Origin: Pedosphaera sp.
GTDB lineage: Bacteria; Verrucomicrobiota; Verrucomicrobiia; Limisphaerales; UBA1100
Direction: 5' to 3'
DNA: 47,215 nt
NCBI GenBank assembly: GCA_009695465.1
Contig: SIAW01000007.1
Coordinates: forward strand, 1 to 47,215
The notes under the pieces are model-generated. The model did no database searches and was not told the origin of the DNA. It saw nothing but the letters and a program-made list of their open reading frames with translations. Each line of letters begins with the position of its first letter. Within the stretch, counting starts at the first letter, position 1. Below are positions 9,154 through 16,850 of the stretch, piece after piece. A program made the position numbers and the translations under genes.

Positions 9154-10352
9154 GCGATGGCGGCCTCGAGCGCGGGGCCTTCAGTATGCTCAGTCTTGAA
9201 GCCCATCAGTTGGCCGAGCGTGGCGGCGACTTGGATTTGATGCACGGGCTGGTCCACCACAGTGCCCTTGGGCACGCCGCGCCCAAAGAAGAGGGCAAAG
9301 ATTTCGCGCGAGGAACGGGAGCCGAAATGATGCTGGAAAGGCACGTCGGCCAGCGGATTGTTGTCGCGCCCGCAATCGGGGACGATGCAGAAGATGGTAT
9401 TGTCGCGATAGAATTCGTCGTGCTCCACAAACTGCACGAGCTGGCGGATGCCGCGATCCATGATGCGGATGGCGTCGGTGTAATGGCTCTTGATGCCCCA
9501 GTGAACGTAGTCGCAGTCGGTGTAGTTGATCATCATCAAGCGCGGGCGCAGTTGGCGCAGACCGCGCAAGGCAAGATCGGTCAGCAACTGGTCGCCGCGC
9601 TCGTTCACGAAGCCCGTGTCGCCGTAGTACGCGCGCCAGTCGTCCCAGAAACGGTGGATGGCTGGGCCTTGCTGGTCGTGATTCTTCTGCGCCGGATCAA
9701 GCTGCTTGACCAAATCCTGCTTGGCTTTTGTCACCTTCTTGCGCTCGACATCGGACAGATTGGGGTTGGCCAGTTGCTGGTCGTAGAGGTGCAGCTTGAA
9801 ACGGAAAAGGCTCAGCGTTTCGGCTTTGTAATCCAAGCCAAAGCGCATGTGGTTGCTGAACGTGAAGTACTCTTCCGCCGGGCGGTTCTCATTGTTGATG
9901 ATGAGCGTCTGCTCCGGCGGCACGTCGTAGGCGCTGCGGAAATACTCAAAGAGCGTGGGCACCTTCAGCTCGAAATTCTCGCTGAGAAATTTGCCGCTGC
10001 GATCCTTGAACTTCTCGTACTTGCCCAGGATGAGATACAGCGTGCCCTGCGCGTGGCTGGTGTCCACGTTGAGTTTGGGATCGAGCTTCTCGCCCGCGCG
10101 GGCTTTGAAATCCACCAAGTCCACGATCATGTTTTTGAAGAGCGTGCCGCGCGCGGCCAGTTCGTTGCAGAGGAAGCGCGAGTAGCTGTGCTGCGGATCA
10201 ATGCTCTCCCGCCGGCGCGCACCGCCGCCAAAGCGGATGAGGACGACGTTGGGGCCGCCATACTCTTTCTTCTCCGCCTGCTTGGCCAAGAGCGGCGTCG
10301 TGGCCAGCATGCCGGCGGCCATGCCTTGCAGAAAAGTTCGTCGGGTGTTCAT
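9150..10352 (-). CDS. alkaline-phosphatase/sulfatase-superfamily protein, Tat-exported
   Basis: A 400-residue protein with a twin-arginine signal (MNTRRTFLQGMAAGML). The remainder resembles the alkaline phosphatase-like superfamily. It has an NVVLIRFGGG opening strand, a central MINYTDCDYVHWG block, a repeated-helix segment with LMDRG-like IRIMDRGIRQLVQF, and a late metal-site-like stretch IVPDCGRDNNPLADVPFQHHFG. The usual early DD or nucleophile Thr/Ser motif is not obvious, since RFGGGARRRE stands where a metal and nucleophile would be expected; activity on phosphate or sulfate esters is therefore uncertain. It lies between a cupin gene (50 bp upstream) and a coupled membrane protein gene (4-bp overlap), which suggests a three-gene unit. 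Confidence 0.75.
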   Translation of the reverse strand: MNTRRTFLQGMAAGMLATTPLLAKQAEKKEYGGPNVVLIRFGGGARRRESIDPQHSYSRFLCNELAARGTLFKNMIVDLVDFKARAGEKLDPKLNVDTSHAQGTLYLILGKYEKFKDRSGKFLSENFELKVPTLFEYFRSAYDVPPEQTLIINNENRPAEEYFTFSNHMRFGLDYKAETLSLFRFKLHLYDQQLANPNLSDVERKKVTKAKQDLVKQLDPAQKNHDQQGPAIHRFWDDWRAYYGDTGFVNERGDQLLTDLALRGLRQLRPRLMMINYTDCDYVHWGIKSHYTDAIRIMDRGIRQLVQFVEHDEFYRDNTIFCIVPDCGRDNNPLADVPFQHHFGSRSSREIFALFFGRGVPKGTVVDQPVHQIQVAATLGQLMGFKTEHTEGPALEAAIA

Positions 10353-10402
10353 GGGAGATTGAACTGCGCCGGATTATACGCACCGGCAGCGGTTACAGCG
10401 CA

Positions 10403-10732
10403 TCAATCCAACGTCAACGGGCCGTCGAAATGCGTCAGGCTGATGACCTCGGTCTTCGCGTGATGCGGGCCGTGGCGCGTGCCTTTGGGCGCGAAGAAAA
10501 GCGTGCCGGGCAGATGCACGACATCGCTCTCCACCCATTCGCCGGAAAGCACGTAGGCCGTTTCATTCGTCAACCGATGCGTGTGCGCGGGGATGGTGGT
10601 GCCGGCGTGGAACTTTCGCAGCACCGTCGCGCCGCCGGTCGCTTCGTCCTTGTGCAGCACCATCAACTCCACACCCGCGTACGGGCCGGGCTGCCACTTT
10701 CCATCCTGCGCCTGTGTGATGTAAGGAAACAT
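10403..10732 (-). CDS. small single-domain cupin
   Basis: A 109-residue cupin of the ChrR/anti-sigma-like type. Cupin motif 1 is seen as PAHTHRLTNETAYVLSGEW (His-x-His plus Glu) and motif 2 as GTRHGPHH, giving the usual 3-His/1-Glu metal site of the double-stranded beta-helix. Function cannot be assigned from the fold alone. I chose the ATG at 10732 (MFPYITQAQDG) because the upstream extension, which starts at 10816, is low-quality and would run into miaE. It is the first gene of a likely unit with the phosphatase-like and membrane genes, and is divergent from miaE. Confidence 0.8.
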   Translation of the reverse strand: MFPYITQAQDGKWQPGPYAGVELMVLHKDEATGGATVLRKFHAGTTIPAHTHRLTNETAYVLSGEWVESDVVHLPGTLFFAPKGTRHGPHHAKTEVISLTHFDGPLTLD

Positions 10733-10814
10733 GCCTCTGCGTATCCCGAAGGTGCGGGCAAGGCAAGCGCCGGATTTTCTTGCCGCAGGCGCGAGCGTCC
10801 GCACACTCGCGGCC
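10733..10814. promoter_or_regulatory. divergent cupin/miaE promoter region with an inverted repeat
   Basis: This 82-bp spacer lies between the chosen starts. It contains the inverted repeat GGCAAG-11 bases-CTTGCC, a possible operator or weak hairpin. No clear sigma-70 pair is visible. Alternative divergent ATG codons share a CATG at 10730-10733 and at 10814-10817, so the exact starts are open. Confidence 0.3.
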
Positions 10815-11387
10815 ATGTTGCTTTGGCGCGAGCCTGTGCCTGCGAGTTGGTTGCCAAAAATGCTGGCGCATCTGCCGGCGGTGTTGGTGGATCATTGCCA
10901 TCTGGAACGCAAAGCGACGACCACGGTGTTGAGCCTGATGAAGTATCGCGCGCTGCAGCATCACACCGCGCATCTCGCGGCCATTGCGCGCGAGGAGCTG
11001 GATCATTTTGATCTGCTTCTGGCCCTCTTGAAACGGCGCGGCATTCCCTTTGGCCAACCGCATTCCAGTCCGTGGATCAGCGGCATGATGGATGCGATCC
11101 GGCGCGGCCAGCAGAAGCAGGTGATTGATCATCTGATCTGCTGCTCGTTGATCGAGGGGCGCAGTTGCGAGAAATTCCAGATGCTGGGCGAGGCGTTGGC
11201 GGGGATTGACGACGAGGTGGCCGGGATGTACCGCGGGCTGGTGCAGTCCGAGGGCAATCATTACGCCGACTTCTGGCTGATGGCCTGCGAGCTTGACGAC
11301 GCGGAGGCGCATCGGCGGCTGAACGATTTTCTGGAATTGGACGCGCAACTCATCCGCCGCACGCACGACCTGCCGCTGCTGCACTGA
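10815..11387 (+). CDS. miaE: tRNA-(ms2io6A37) hydroxylase
   Basis: A 190-residue ferritin-like diiron protein of the MiaE family, which hydroxylates the isopentenyl group of 2-methylthio-N6-isopentenyladenosine at tRNA position 37 using O2. Expected iron ligands are visible: Glu in CHLERKA, Glu and His in REELDHF, Glu in IEGRSCEKF, and Glu and His in SEGNHYADF. The layout LVDHCHLERKA...REELDHF...LIEGRSCE matches the family. The open frame begins at 10731, but the family starts close to LLWREPVPASW, so ATG 10815 is preferred. It is a stand-alone gene, divergent from the cupin. Its presence predicts MiaA and MiaB elsewhere in the genome and an O2-using lifestyle. Confidence 0.9.
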   Translation: MLLWREPVPASWLPKMLAHLPAVLVDHCHLERKATTTVLSLMKYRALQHHTAHLAAIAREELDHFDLLLALLKRRGIPFGQPHSSPWISGMMDAIRRGQQKQVIDHLICCSLIEGRSCEKFQMLGEALAGIDDEVAGMYRGLVQSEGNHYADFWLMACELDDAEAHRRLNDFLELDAQLIRRTHDLPLLH

Positions 11388-11432
11388 GCGCCGAGCAGTG
11401 CCGTCGAGCTTGTGCCTGCGGGGAATTTCCTT

Positions 11433-11460
11433 TTGATAGCGCACCTTCCCGTTCTATAAA
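11433..11460 (+). promoter_or_regulatory. near-consensus sigma-70-type promoter of the TPR-kinase gene
   Basis: TTGATA at 11433-11438 and TATAAA at 11455-11460 are separated by 16 bp, each a 5-of-6 match to the housekeeping consensus. The -10 box ends only 5 bases before the GTG at 11466. Transcription would therefore begin at about the start codon and make a leaderless message, unless translation begins further in (GTG 11475 or ATG 11526). Confidence 0.6.
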
Positions 11461-11465
11461 CCTTT

Positions 11466-13805
11466 GTGCCTGATGTGGAGGAATCGCAATTGCCACAGGA
11501 ACTGCGCGAGCGTTACGCGCGGGCAATGGCGTCGCTCAAGAAGGCCAACTACGACTACGCCATTCTTCATCTCAAGGAGCTGATGAAAATGGCGCCGGGT
11601 TTTGCCGAAGGCCGTGCCGCGTTGCGGGTGGCGCAGCGGCAAACCAAAAAGGGGACGGGGTTTCTTCAGCGCGCCGCCAACACGGCTCTCGGGGCGCCCG
11701 CTTTGGCCAGGGGCAAGATGGCGTTGCACAAGGAAAACCCCACCGAAGCGCTCCTCCAAGCGGAAGAAGTTTTGACGGCAGACCCGGAGAGTTTGCTGGG
11801 CCATCGCCTGTTGGTGGATGCGGCATTGGCGCTGGACTTGTCCCGCACAGCACTACCGAGCGTGAGGATGCTGATTGCGGCCAAGCCCGAGGACAAGGCC
11901 ATCTGCCAGTTGCTGGCGCAGGTGCTCGAGAAGCGCGGCGATTATGAGGAGGCGGAGAAGACGCTCAAGTCACTCACGGACCAGTACCCCGATGACTTCA
12001 ATCTGCGGCAGCTCTTCCGTGATTTTTCTGCGCGCTCGACCATCCGCGGTGGCAATTACGAGAAGCTGGCCACGGGCCAAGGTTCCTACCGCGACGTGCT
12101 CAAAGATTTGGGGCAGACCCAGAACGCGGAGAACGAGGAGCGCATCCACAAGCCCGATGAGGTGCTCGAGCAGATGATTTACGACAAGGAACAGATGTTC
12201 CAACGGGACGTGAAGAATCTTCGGCTGGCGGTTGAGTTGGGGCGACTGTGGGTTCAGCGCAAAGAGTACGACAAGGGTTTGGAGTATTTCGAGTATGTGG
12301 CCAGCAACGGTATGGCGGGCGATGCTTCAGTGGACAAACTGCTCACCGAGACGCGTCTCTCCAAGTTGGATTATGAAATTTCCAAGCTCGATCCCAAGGC
12401 AGCCAACTACAATTCTGAGCGCGAGCGATTGGAGAAAGATCGCGCGAAATTCAAGCTCGACGAGTGTCGCAAGCGCGCCGAGCGGTTCCCTGCCGACATG
12501 GACATCCGCTACGAGATGGGCGTGGTGTGTTTCGAGGCCGGTCAGATTGACGAGGCCATCCAAGCTTTCCAGCGCGCGCAAAGCAGCGCCCGCAATCGTT
12601 CCAAGTCGCTCAATTATTTGGGCCAAAGTTTTGCCCTGCGCGACATGCTCGACATGGCCGAGCGCACGTTTCTGTCTGCCGTGGAGGAAAAGAAGGGGGT
12701 CTCGGTGGAACTTCGGAAAGAGCTTCTCTACCATCTGGGCTGCGTGTACGAGCGCATGGGCAAGGCGGAGGAAGCCTTCGAGCGATTCCGCGAGGTGTTT
12801 GAACAGGACGTCGGGTTCCGCGATGTCCAGACTAAGGTGGATGCCCATTACCGCGAGCAACGCGTGCAGTCCGCGCTGGCCAAAAGCACGCCGACGTTGG
12901 GCGGCATGACACCGGCTGTGCCATCGGCGACGGCGCAATCGGGGATAGTCGGTGGCGGACGGTTTTTATTGGTGCGCCAGTTGGGACGCGGCGGCATGGG
13001 CGTGGTGTGGCTGGCGCGCGATCAACAGTTGGAAGAAGAAGTTGCGGTCAAACTGCTGCCCGCAGAACTCTCGGCAGACGCGGTGGCCTTGAGCGAACTC
13101 AAACGCGAGACGCAAAAGAGCCGGCGACTTTCGCATCCGCACATCGTGCGCACGCACGACTTGGTGCAGTTGCCCGGCGAGGCGCCGCTCATCAGCATGG
13201 AATTCGTGGACGGCACCATGCTGGAGGCCATGCGGCTCTCGCGCCCCGACCACATCATGCGCTGGCAGGAGATCGAGGTGTGGATGCTGCAACTGTGCGA
13301 CGCGTTGGAGTACGCGCACCGGCAGAAGATCGTGCACCGCGATCTCAAGCCGTCGAACATGATGATCACCAAGGACGGTGAACTGAAGCTGGCGGATTTT
13401 GGCATCGCCGCCACGATGGCGGATTCCTTGAGCCGCTCCTCGATGCGCCACGTGATCAGCGGCACGGCGTGTTACATGAGCCCGCAGCAATTGCAGGGAG
13501 CGGTGCCGCGTGCCACGGACGATTTCTATGCGCTGGGCGCCACGTTGTACGAGCTCTTCACCAGCCGCCCGCCGTTTTACACCGGCGACCTGACGTATCA
13601 GATCATCCATGTGGCACCGGTGACGATGGCCGAGCGGCTGAGCGAAATGGAAAAGGAAAATCACGTGCCCGCGCACGTCACGCAGTTGGTGATGGCCTGC
13701 CTCTCCAAAGATCCGGCGCAGCGCCCGCAAACCGCCGGGGCCATCGCAGATTGGATCCGGACGACCGGGCACTCCACCCTCGTCGGTCCCGCGCCGGTCA
13801 TCTGA
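11466..13805 (+). CDS. TPR-containing Ser/Thr protein kinase (kinase domain C-terminal)
   Basis: A 779-residue cytoplasmic protein with no membrane segment. Residues 1-480 are helical TPR-like repeats (for example KKANYDYAILHLKELMKMAP, AGQIDEAIQAFQRAQ, MGKAEEAFERFREVFEQD). A Hanks-type kinase domain fills about residues 500-770. It has a glycine loop GRGGMG (507-512), the AVKLL lysine, HRDLKPSN with catalytic Asp626, DFG at 644-646, then GTACYMSPQQ and DDFYALGATLYEL. All catalytic residues are present, so it should be active. The order is the reverse of common PknB-type kinases, whose sensor follows the kinase, so the TPR part may present substrates or sense partners. The GTG start is supported mainly by the promoter and by the open frame; no Shine-Dalgarno is seen. 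Confidence 0.92.
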   Translation: MPDVEESQLPQELRERYARAMASLKKANYDYAILHLKELMKMAPGFAEGRAALRVAQRQTKKGTGFLQRAANTALGAPALARGKMALHKENPTEALLQAEEVLTADPESLLGHRLLVDAALALDLSRTALPSVRMLIAAKPEDKAICQLLAQVLEKRGDYEEAEKTLKSLTDQYPDDFNLRQLFRDFSARSTIRGGNYEKLATGQGSYRDVLKDLGQTQNAENEERIHKPDEVLEQMIYDKEQMFQRDVKNLRLAVELGRLWVQRKEYDKGLEYFEYVASNGMAGDASVDKLLTETRLSKLDYEISKLDPKAANYNSERERLEKDRAKFKLDECRKRAERFPADMDIRYEMGVVCFEAGQIDEAIQAFQRAQSSARNRSKSLNYLGQSFALRDMLDMAERTFLSAVEEKKGVSVELRKELLYHLGCVYERMGKAEEAFERFREVFEQDVGFRDVQTKVDAHYREQRVQSALAKSTPTLGGMTPAVPSATAQSGIVGGGRFLLVRQLGRGGMGVVWLARDQQLEEEVAVKLLPAELSADAVALSELKRETQKSRRLSHPHIVRTHDLVQLPGEAPLISMEFVDGTMLEAMRLSRPDHIMRWQEIEVWMLQLCDALEYAHRQKIVHRDLKPSNMMITKDGELKLADFGIAATMADSLSRSSMRHVISGTACYMSPQQLQGAVPRATDDFYALGATLYELFTSRPPFYTGDLTYQIIHVAPVTMAERLSEMEKENHVPAHVTQLVMACLSKDPAQRPQTAGAIADWIRTTGHSTLVGPAPVI

Positions 13806-13859
13806 GGCAGGTGGGGCTGAGGTTGACGCTCGGTCAGGTTGGGGGTATTTCTTGCGCAT

Positions 13860-14381
13860 ATGAAACCAATTCTCTGCGCGCTGCTCCTCGTGACGGCCTC
13901 GCTTTTTGCCCAGGACAAACCCGGCAATTTTGTCGTGAGCGGACTGACGTTCGCCAAACCCGCCGGATGGAAGGCTCTTGAGAGCAAGAGCGAGATGCGC
14001 AAGGCGCAGCTTGAGGTGCCCGCGGCAAAGGGGGCTGAGCCGGGCGAGTGCATCTTTTTCTATTTTGGCCCGGACGGCGCGGGCGGTGTGCAGGCCAATG
14101 TGGGGCGCTGGCTGCAGCAGTTCGCCAAGGAGCCGGCTGTCAAGCATGGGCAGAAGCAGGTTACAATCAATGACGTGAAGATGACGTTGGTCGAGGCGGA
14201 GGGAACTTATTTGAGCGGCCAACCTGGAGGCGAAAAAGTTCCCAAGGCCAACTACATGCTGCTCGGCGCCATTGTGGAGGCCAAGGAAGGTTCCATCTAC
14301 GTGCGTCTGACTGGCCCGGCGGCCACGGTGCGCGGAGCCAACAAAGATTTCATCGCCATGCTGGAGAAAGCGCTGAAATAG
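13860..14381 (+). CDS. small secreted protein of unknown function
   Basis: A 173-residue protein with a clear Sec signal peptide (MKPILCALLLVTASLFAQ). The mature part is mixed beta/alpha with FVVSGLTFAKPAGWKAL near its start and a late VRLTGPAATVRGANKDFIAMLEKAL helix. This resembles small secreted proteins that measure as single alpha/beta domains, but I cannot name a family. The ATG at 13860 was chosen over an upstream TTG because it starts the signal peptide. It follows the kinase gene by 54 bp on the same strand. Confidence 0.78.
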   Translation: MKPILCALLLVTASLFAQDKPGNFVVSGLTFAKPAGWKALESKSEMRKAQLEVPAAKGAEPGECIFFYFGPDGAGGVQANVGRWLQQFAKEPAVKHGQKQVTINDVKMTLVEAEGTYLSGQPGGEKVPKANYMLLGAIVEAKEGSIYVRLTGPAATVRGANKDFIAMLEKALK

Positions 14382-14446
14382 CGAGCCGCTCAGACACGCC
14401 TGCCACAGCGTGTAATCTTTGGTGCGGTGCCGGTGTCTATCCCGTT

Positions 14447-15094
14447 GTGAAAACCTTCATGCTGCTGATGATGTTGGCGGCTGCGGTCAAGCCCGCGAAG
14501 CCTGCGCCGCCGCGCGATCCGGTCTCCGTGATCACCTTGCAGCAACGCCGCTCGGTGACGTTGCCGGTGGGGCAGTTGACCGTGTACATCGGCGACATCT
14601 CCGCAGGGCAAGTGCTGCTGCACATCGCCTATCCAACGGGGCGCGACTTCGTGCCGTCGCGGTCGGTGCGCGCGGGGGACGTGGTGGTGTATCAAGTCAA
14701 CGGGCGCGATTATCAACTGGCAGTGGTGCGGCTGGTGAACCTGTTGGTGGGCGAAGATTTTGCCGTGCTGGTGGACAGTCCGCGCCAGCTCACCGAGCCG
14801 CAGAAAATCGAGGTGCTGCTGCAGGGGTTGCGCGGTGCCAATCCACGGCTCAAGCGCGGCGAGAAAGCGATCACCGTGGCGGAGGTCGAGCGGCAACTGC
14901 GTGACGATCTGAAAAAGGCGGGGGACACGGCCGAGACCGTGGAGGATTTCATCAACCTTGCCGCACCCAAGTCTGCACCCGCTGAAACGCGGCTGTCTGT
15001 TCAGGAAGATGGCGACACTTCCACGCCGCTGCGCGAGATGTTGCAGCGGCAAGCGGCGGCGTTCTTTGCGCCCAGCAAACCCAAGCAGCCTTGA
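14447..15094 (+). CDS. exported protein with DUF5329-like C-terminal half
   Basis: A 215-residue protein with a short hydrophobic N-terminus (KTFMLLMMLAAAVK), probably a signal peptide, then a beta-rich domain (residues about 25-110). The segment EVLLQGLRG...AEVERQLRDDLKKAGDTAETVEDFINLAAPKS (about 125-185) follows the pattern of DUF5329 (paired helices, TAEDFI, S-x-S). This match is from memory and needs a profile search. The GTG start at 14447 has no clear ribosome site. Its TGA overlaps the ATG of the PA14 gene (TGATG at 15092-15096), which suggests coupling and a common envelope role. Confidence 0.72.
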   Translation: MKTFMLLMMLAAAVKPAKPAPPRDPVSVITLQQRRSVTLPVGQLTVYIGDISAGQVLLHIAYPTGRDFVPSRSVRAGDVVVYQVNGRDYQLAVVRLVNLLVGEDFAVLVDSPRQLTEPQKIEVLLQGLRGANPRLKRGEKAITVAEVERQLRDDLKKAGDTAETVEDFINLAAPKSAPAETRLSVQEDGDTSTPLREMLQRQAAAFFAPSKPKQP

Positions 15095-16782
15095 TGATGC
15101 GCGGCGCGGGGTTCATTCTCGCTGGCGGTGTTGCGCTGGCATCGGCCCTGTTGCTCTCGGCGGGCACGGTGCGCACGTTGGATGGCAAAAACTTTTCGGG
15201 CAACGTGCGCTTTGTGGAGGGCGACCAACTCCTCATCCGTGGCGCAAAAGGGCAGCAGGTGAAGGTGCCGCTGGCACAGGTGCGCTTCGCCAGTTTTGAG
15301 CCGGTCGCAGAGACCAATCTCATCGAGCAGGGCACGCCGCTCAACGGCAACGGCACGGGGTTGCTGGGATCCTACTTCAGTCGGCCCGGCTACAAAGGGC
15401 CGGTGATCTATCGCATCGATGAGACGATTGATTTCCAGTGGGGACTGGGGCGGCCGATCGTGGAACTCAATCGCGATTATTTTTCCATCCGCTGGACGGG
15501 CGAGTTCGAATGCCCGGCTACTGGCGAATACACTTTTTACCTCGACGCCAATGACGGTGGGCAGTTGGTGCTGGGCGATGCGCTCAAGCTGGGCGAGTGG
15601 GAAGGCCAACTGGGCTTTGTCGCCAAAGGCAAAGTGCAGTTGACGGCCGGCAAGCGGTATCCGGTGCGGCTGGACGTGTACGATAATTACGGCGAAGCCA
15701 CGGCGCGCTGGTGGTGGAGCGGGCCGGGCATCCCCAAGTCGCTGGTGCCCCGCAGCCAGTTGCATCCGCAGTTGATTACGCCAGAAATTACGCAGGCGTT
15801 GCCCGGTCAATCTGGTCTCTTGGGATGCTACTATCGCAACCGTTTCTTTTTTGGCGACGTGTTGCTGCGCGTGGATCCACAGATTCTTTTTCATTGGGCC
15901 AAAGAACCGGCCCCGGGTTTTGGCGCGGAGAATTTCAGCGTGCGTTGGATGGGGCAGGTGCAGTCGTCGTTGACGGGCGAACACAAATTCCATCTGGTGG
16001 CCGATGAGGGCGTGCGGCTGTGGTTGGGCGAACAGTTGTTGGTTGATCAGATGCGCAACCAGATGCGCGCCGAGTTCACCACTGCGGCCACGCTGGCAAA
16101 AGATCGGCGCTACGATCTGCGCGTGGAGGCGATCGTGCGGCAGGGCGGGGCGGCGTGTCAGTTGCATTGGACGGAGCCGGGGCGCGCCAAGAAATTGATC
16201 CCGCCACAAAACCTGTCCGCGTCATTTACACCACCGCCGTCGGTGAAGAGTCCCACCGGGGACGCCGCGGCGCAGGCCGTGGGGGTTTACACTTGGGGCG
16301 GCTCGCGCATCGCGCTGCCGGTGGTTGCGGCGGATGACACCTCCGTGCGCTTTGCCGCAGGGCAAATGCCCGCGCGCGTCTCCACCGTCAACGTGGGGCG
16401 CATCGTGTTCCAGCCGGTGTCCGAGCAGTTCGCGGACAAAGCGAAGGCCGACCGTCGCGGTGCGCTGCTCAAGAACGGCGATTTTGTGGAGGGCAAACTC
16501 ATCTCCATCGCGGAGGGCACGTTGACGCTGGACTCCACGCTGTTCGGTCAGCGCGAGTACGGGTTGCTGGAAGTGTTGCTGGTGCAACTGGCCAAGGTGA
16601 ACGAGAAGCCGCCGGTGGGCGCGCTGTTTCTGGCGAGGCTGGAGGACGGGTCGGTGTTTCATTTGCGGCAATGCCGCGTGGCCGGCGAGCGGTTGGAGTT
16701 GGAAGATCCCACCGTCGGCACCCTCACGATTGAGCCGGGCAAGTTGACGGAACTCAAACGACTGGGCGTGCCCGAAGAATAG
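15094..16782 (+). CDS. secreted double-PA14 protein with flanking repeated beta modules
   Basis: A 562-residue exported protein with an N-terminal hydrophobic signal (GFILAGGVALASALLLSAG). Two PA14-type domains are visible: GLLGSYFSRPGYKG to about PKSLVPRSQLHP (residues about 88-225), and GLLGCYYRNRFFFG to about AKKLIPPQNL (about 240-378). Each has the typical FSIRWTGEF / FSVRWMGQV and W-Y/H-W strands; PA14 domains usually bind carbohydrate. They are framed by four beta-rich modules of about 45 residues (TLDGKNFSGNVRFVEGDQL before; GGSRIALPVV, LLKNGDFVEGKLISIAEG and LEDGSVFHLRQC after) that recur in the two lectin-like proteins at 36-39 kb. The ATG overlaps the preceding stop. No enzyme motif is visible. 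Confidence 0.88.
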   Translation: MMRGAGFILAGGVALASALLLSAGTVRTLDGKNFSGNVRFVEGDQLLIRGAKGQQVKVPLAQVRFASFEPVAETNLIEQGTPLNGNGTGLLGSYFSRPGYKGPVIYRIDETIDFQWGLGRPIVELNRDYFSIRWTGEFECPATGEYTFYLDANDGGQLVLGDALKLGEWEGQLGFVAKGKVQLTAGKRYPVRLDVYDNYGEATARWWWSGPGIPKSLVPRSQLHPQLITPEITQALPGQSGLLGCYYRNRFFFGDVLLRVDPQILFHWAKEPAPGFGAENFSVRWMGQVQSSLTGEHKFHLVADEGVRLWLGEQLLVDQMRNQMRAEFTTAATLAKDRRYDLRVEAIVRQGGAACQLHWTEPGRAKKLIPPQNLSASFTPPPSVKSPTGDAAAQAVGVYTWGGSRIALPVVAADDTSVRFAAGQMPARVSTVNVGRIVFQPVSEQFADKAKADRRGALLKNGDFVEGKLISIAEGTLTLDSTLFGQREYGLLEVLLVQLAKVNEKPPVGALFLARLEDGSVFHLRQCRVAGERLELEDPTVGTLTIEPGKLTELKRLGVPEE

Positions 16783-16790
16783 GGCGGCAC

Positions 16791-16823
16791 AAAAAAACAG
16801 GCCGGGAATTTCTTCCCGGCCTG
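16791..16823 (-). terminator. intrinsic terminator of the alpha-2-macroglobulin gene
   Basis: A perfect 11-bp inverted repeat, CAGGCCGGGAA / TTCCCGGCCTG with a 4-base loop, spans 16798-16823. On the minus strand it is followed by a run of seven T (16797-16791), the classic intrinsic terminator for the leftward gene ending at 16851. For the rightward PA14 gene the hairpin has no U-tract after it. Confidence 0.9.
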
Positions 16824-16850
16824 CATGAGATTTGAGGTTTCTTCTCCGGA

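Noticed and set aside
10731-10814. miaE starting at the ATG 10731 that overlaps the cupin start
   Set aside because: The additional 28 residues are not part of the MiaE fold, and using them would leave no promoter space between the divergent genes.
14394-14413. ACACGC-8-GCGTGT hairpin between two small secreted genes as a terminator
   Set aside because: The stem is only 6 bp with an 8-base loop and no T-run follows; such dyads are expected by chance in GC-rich sequence.
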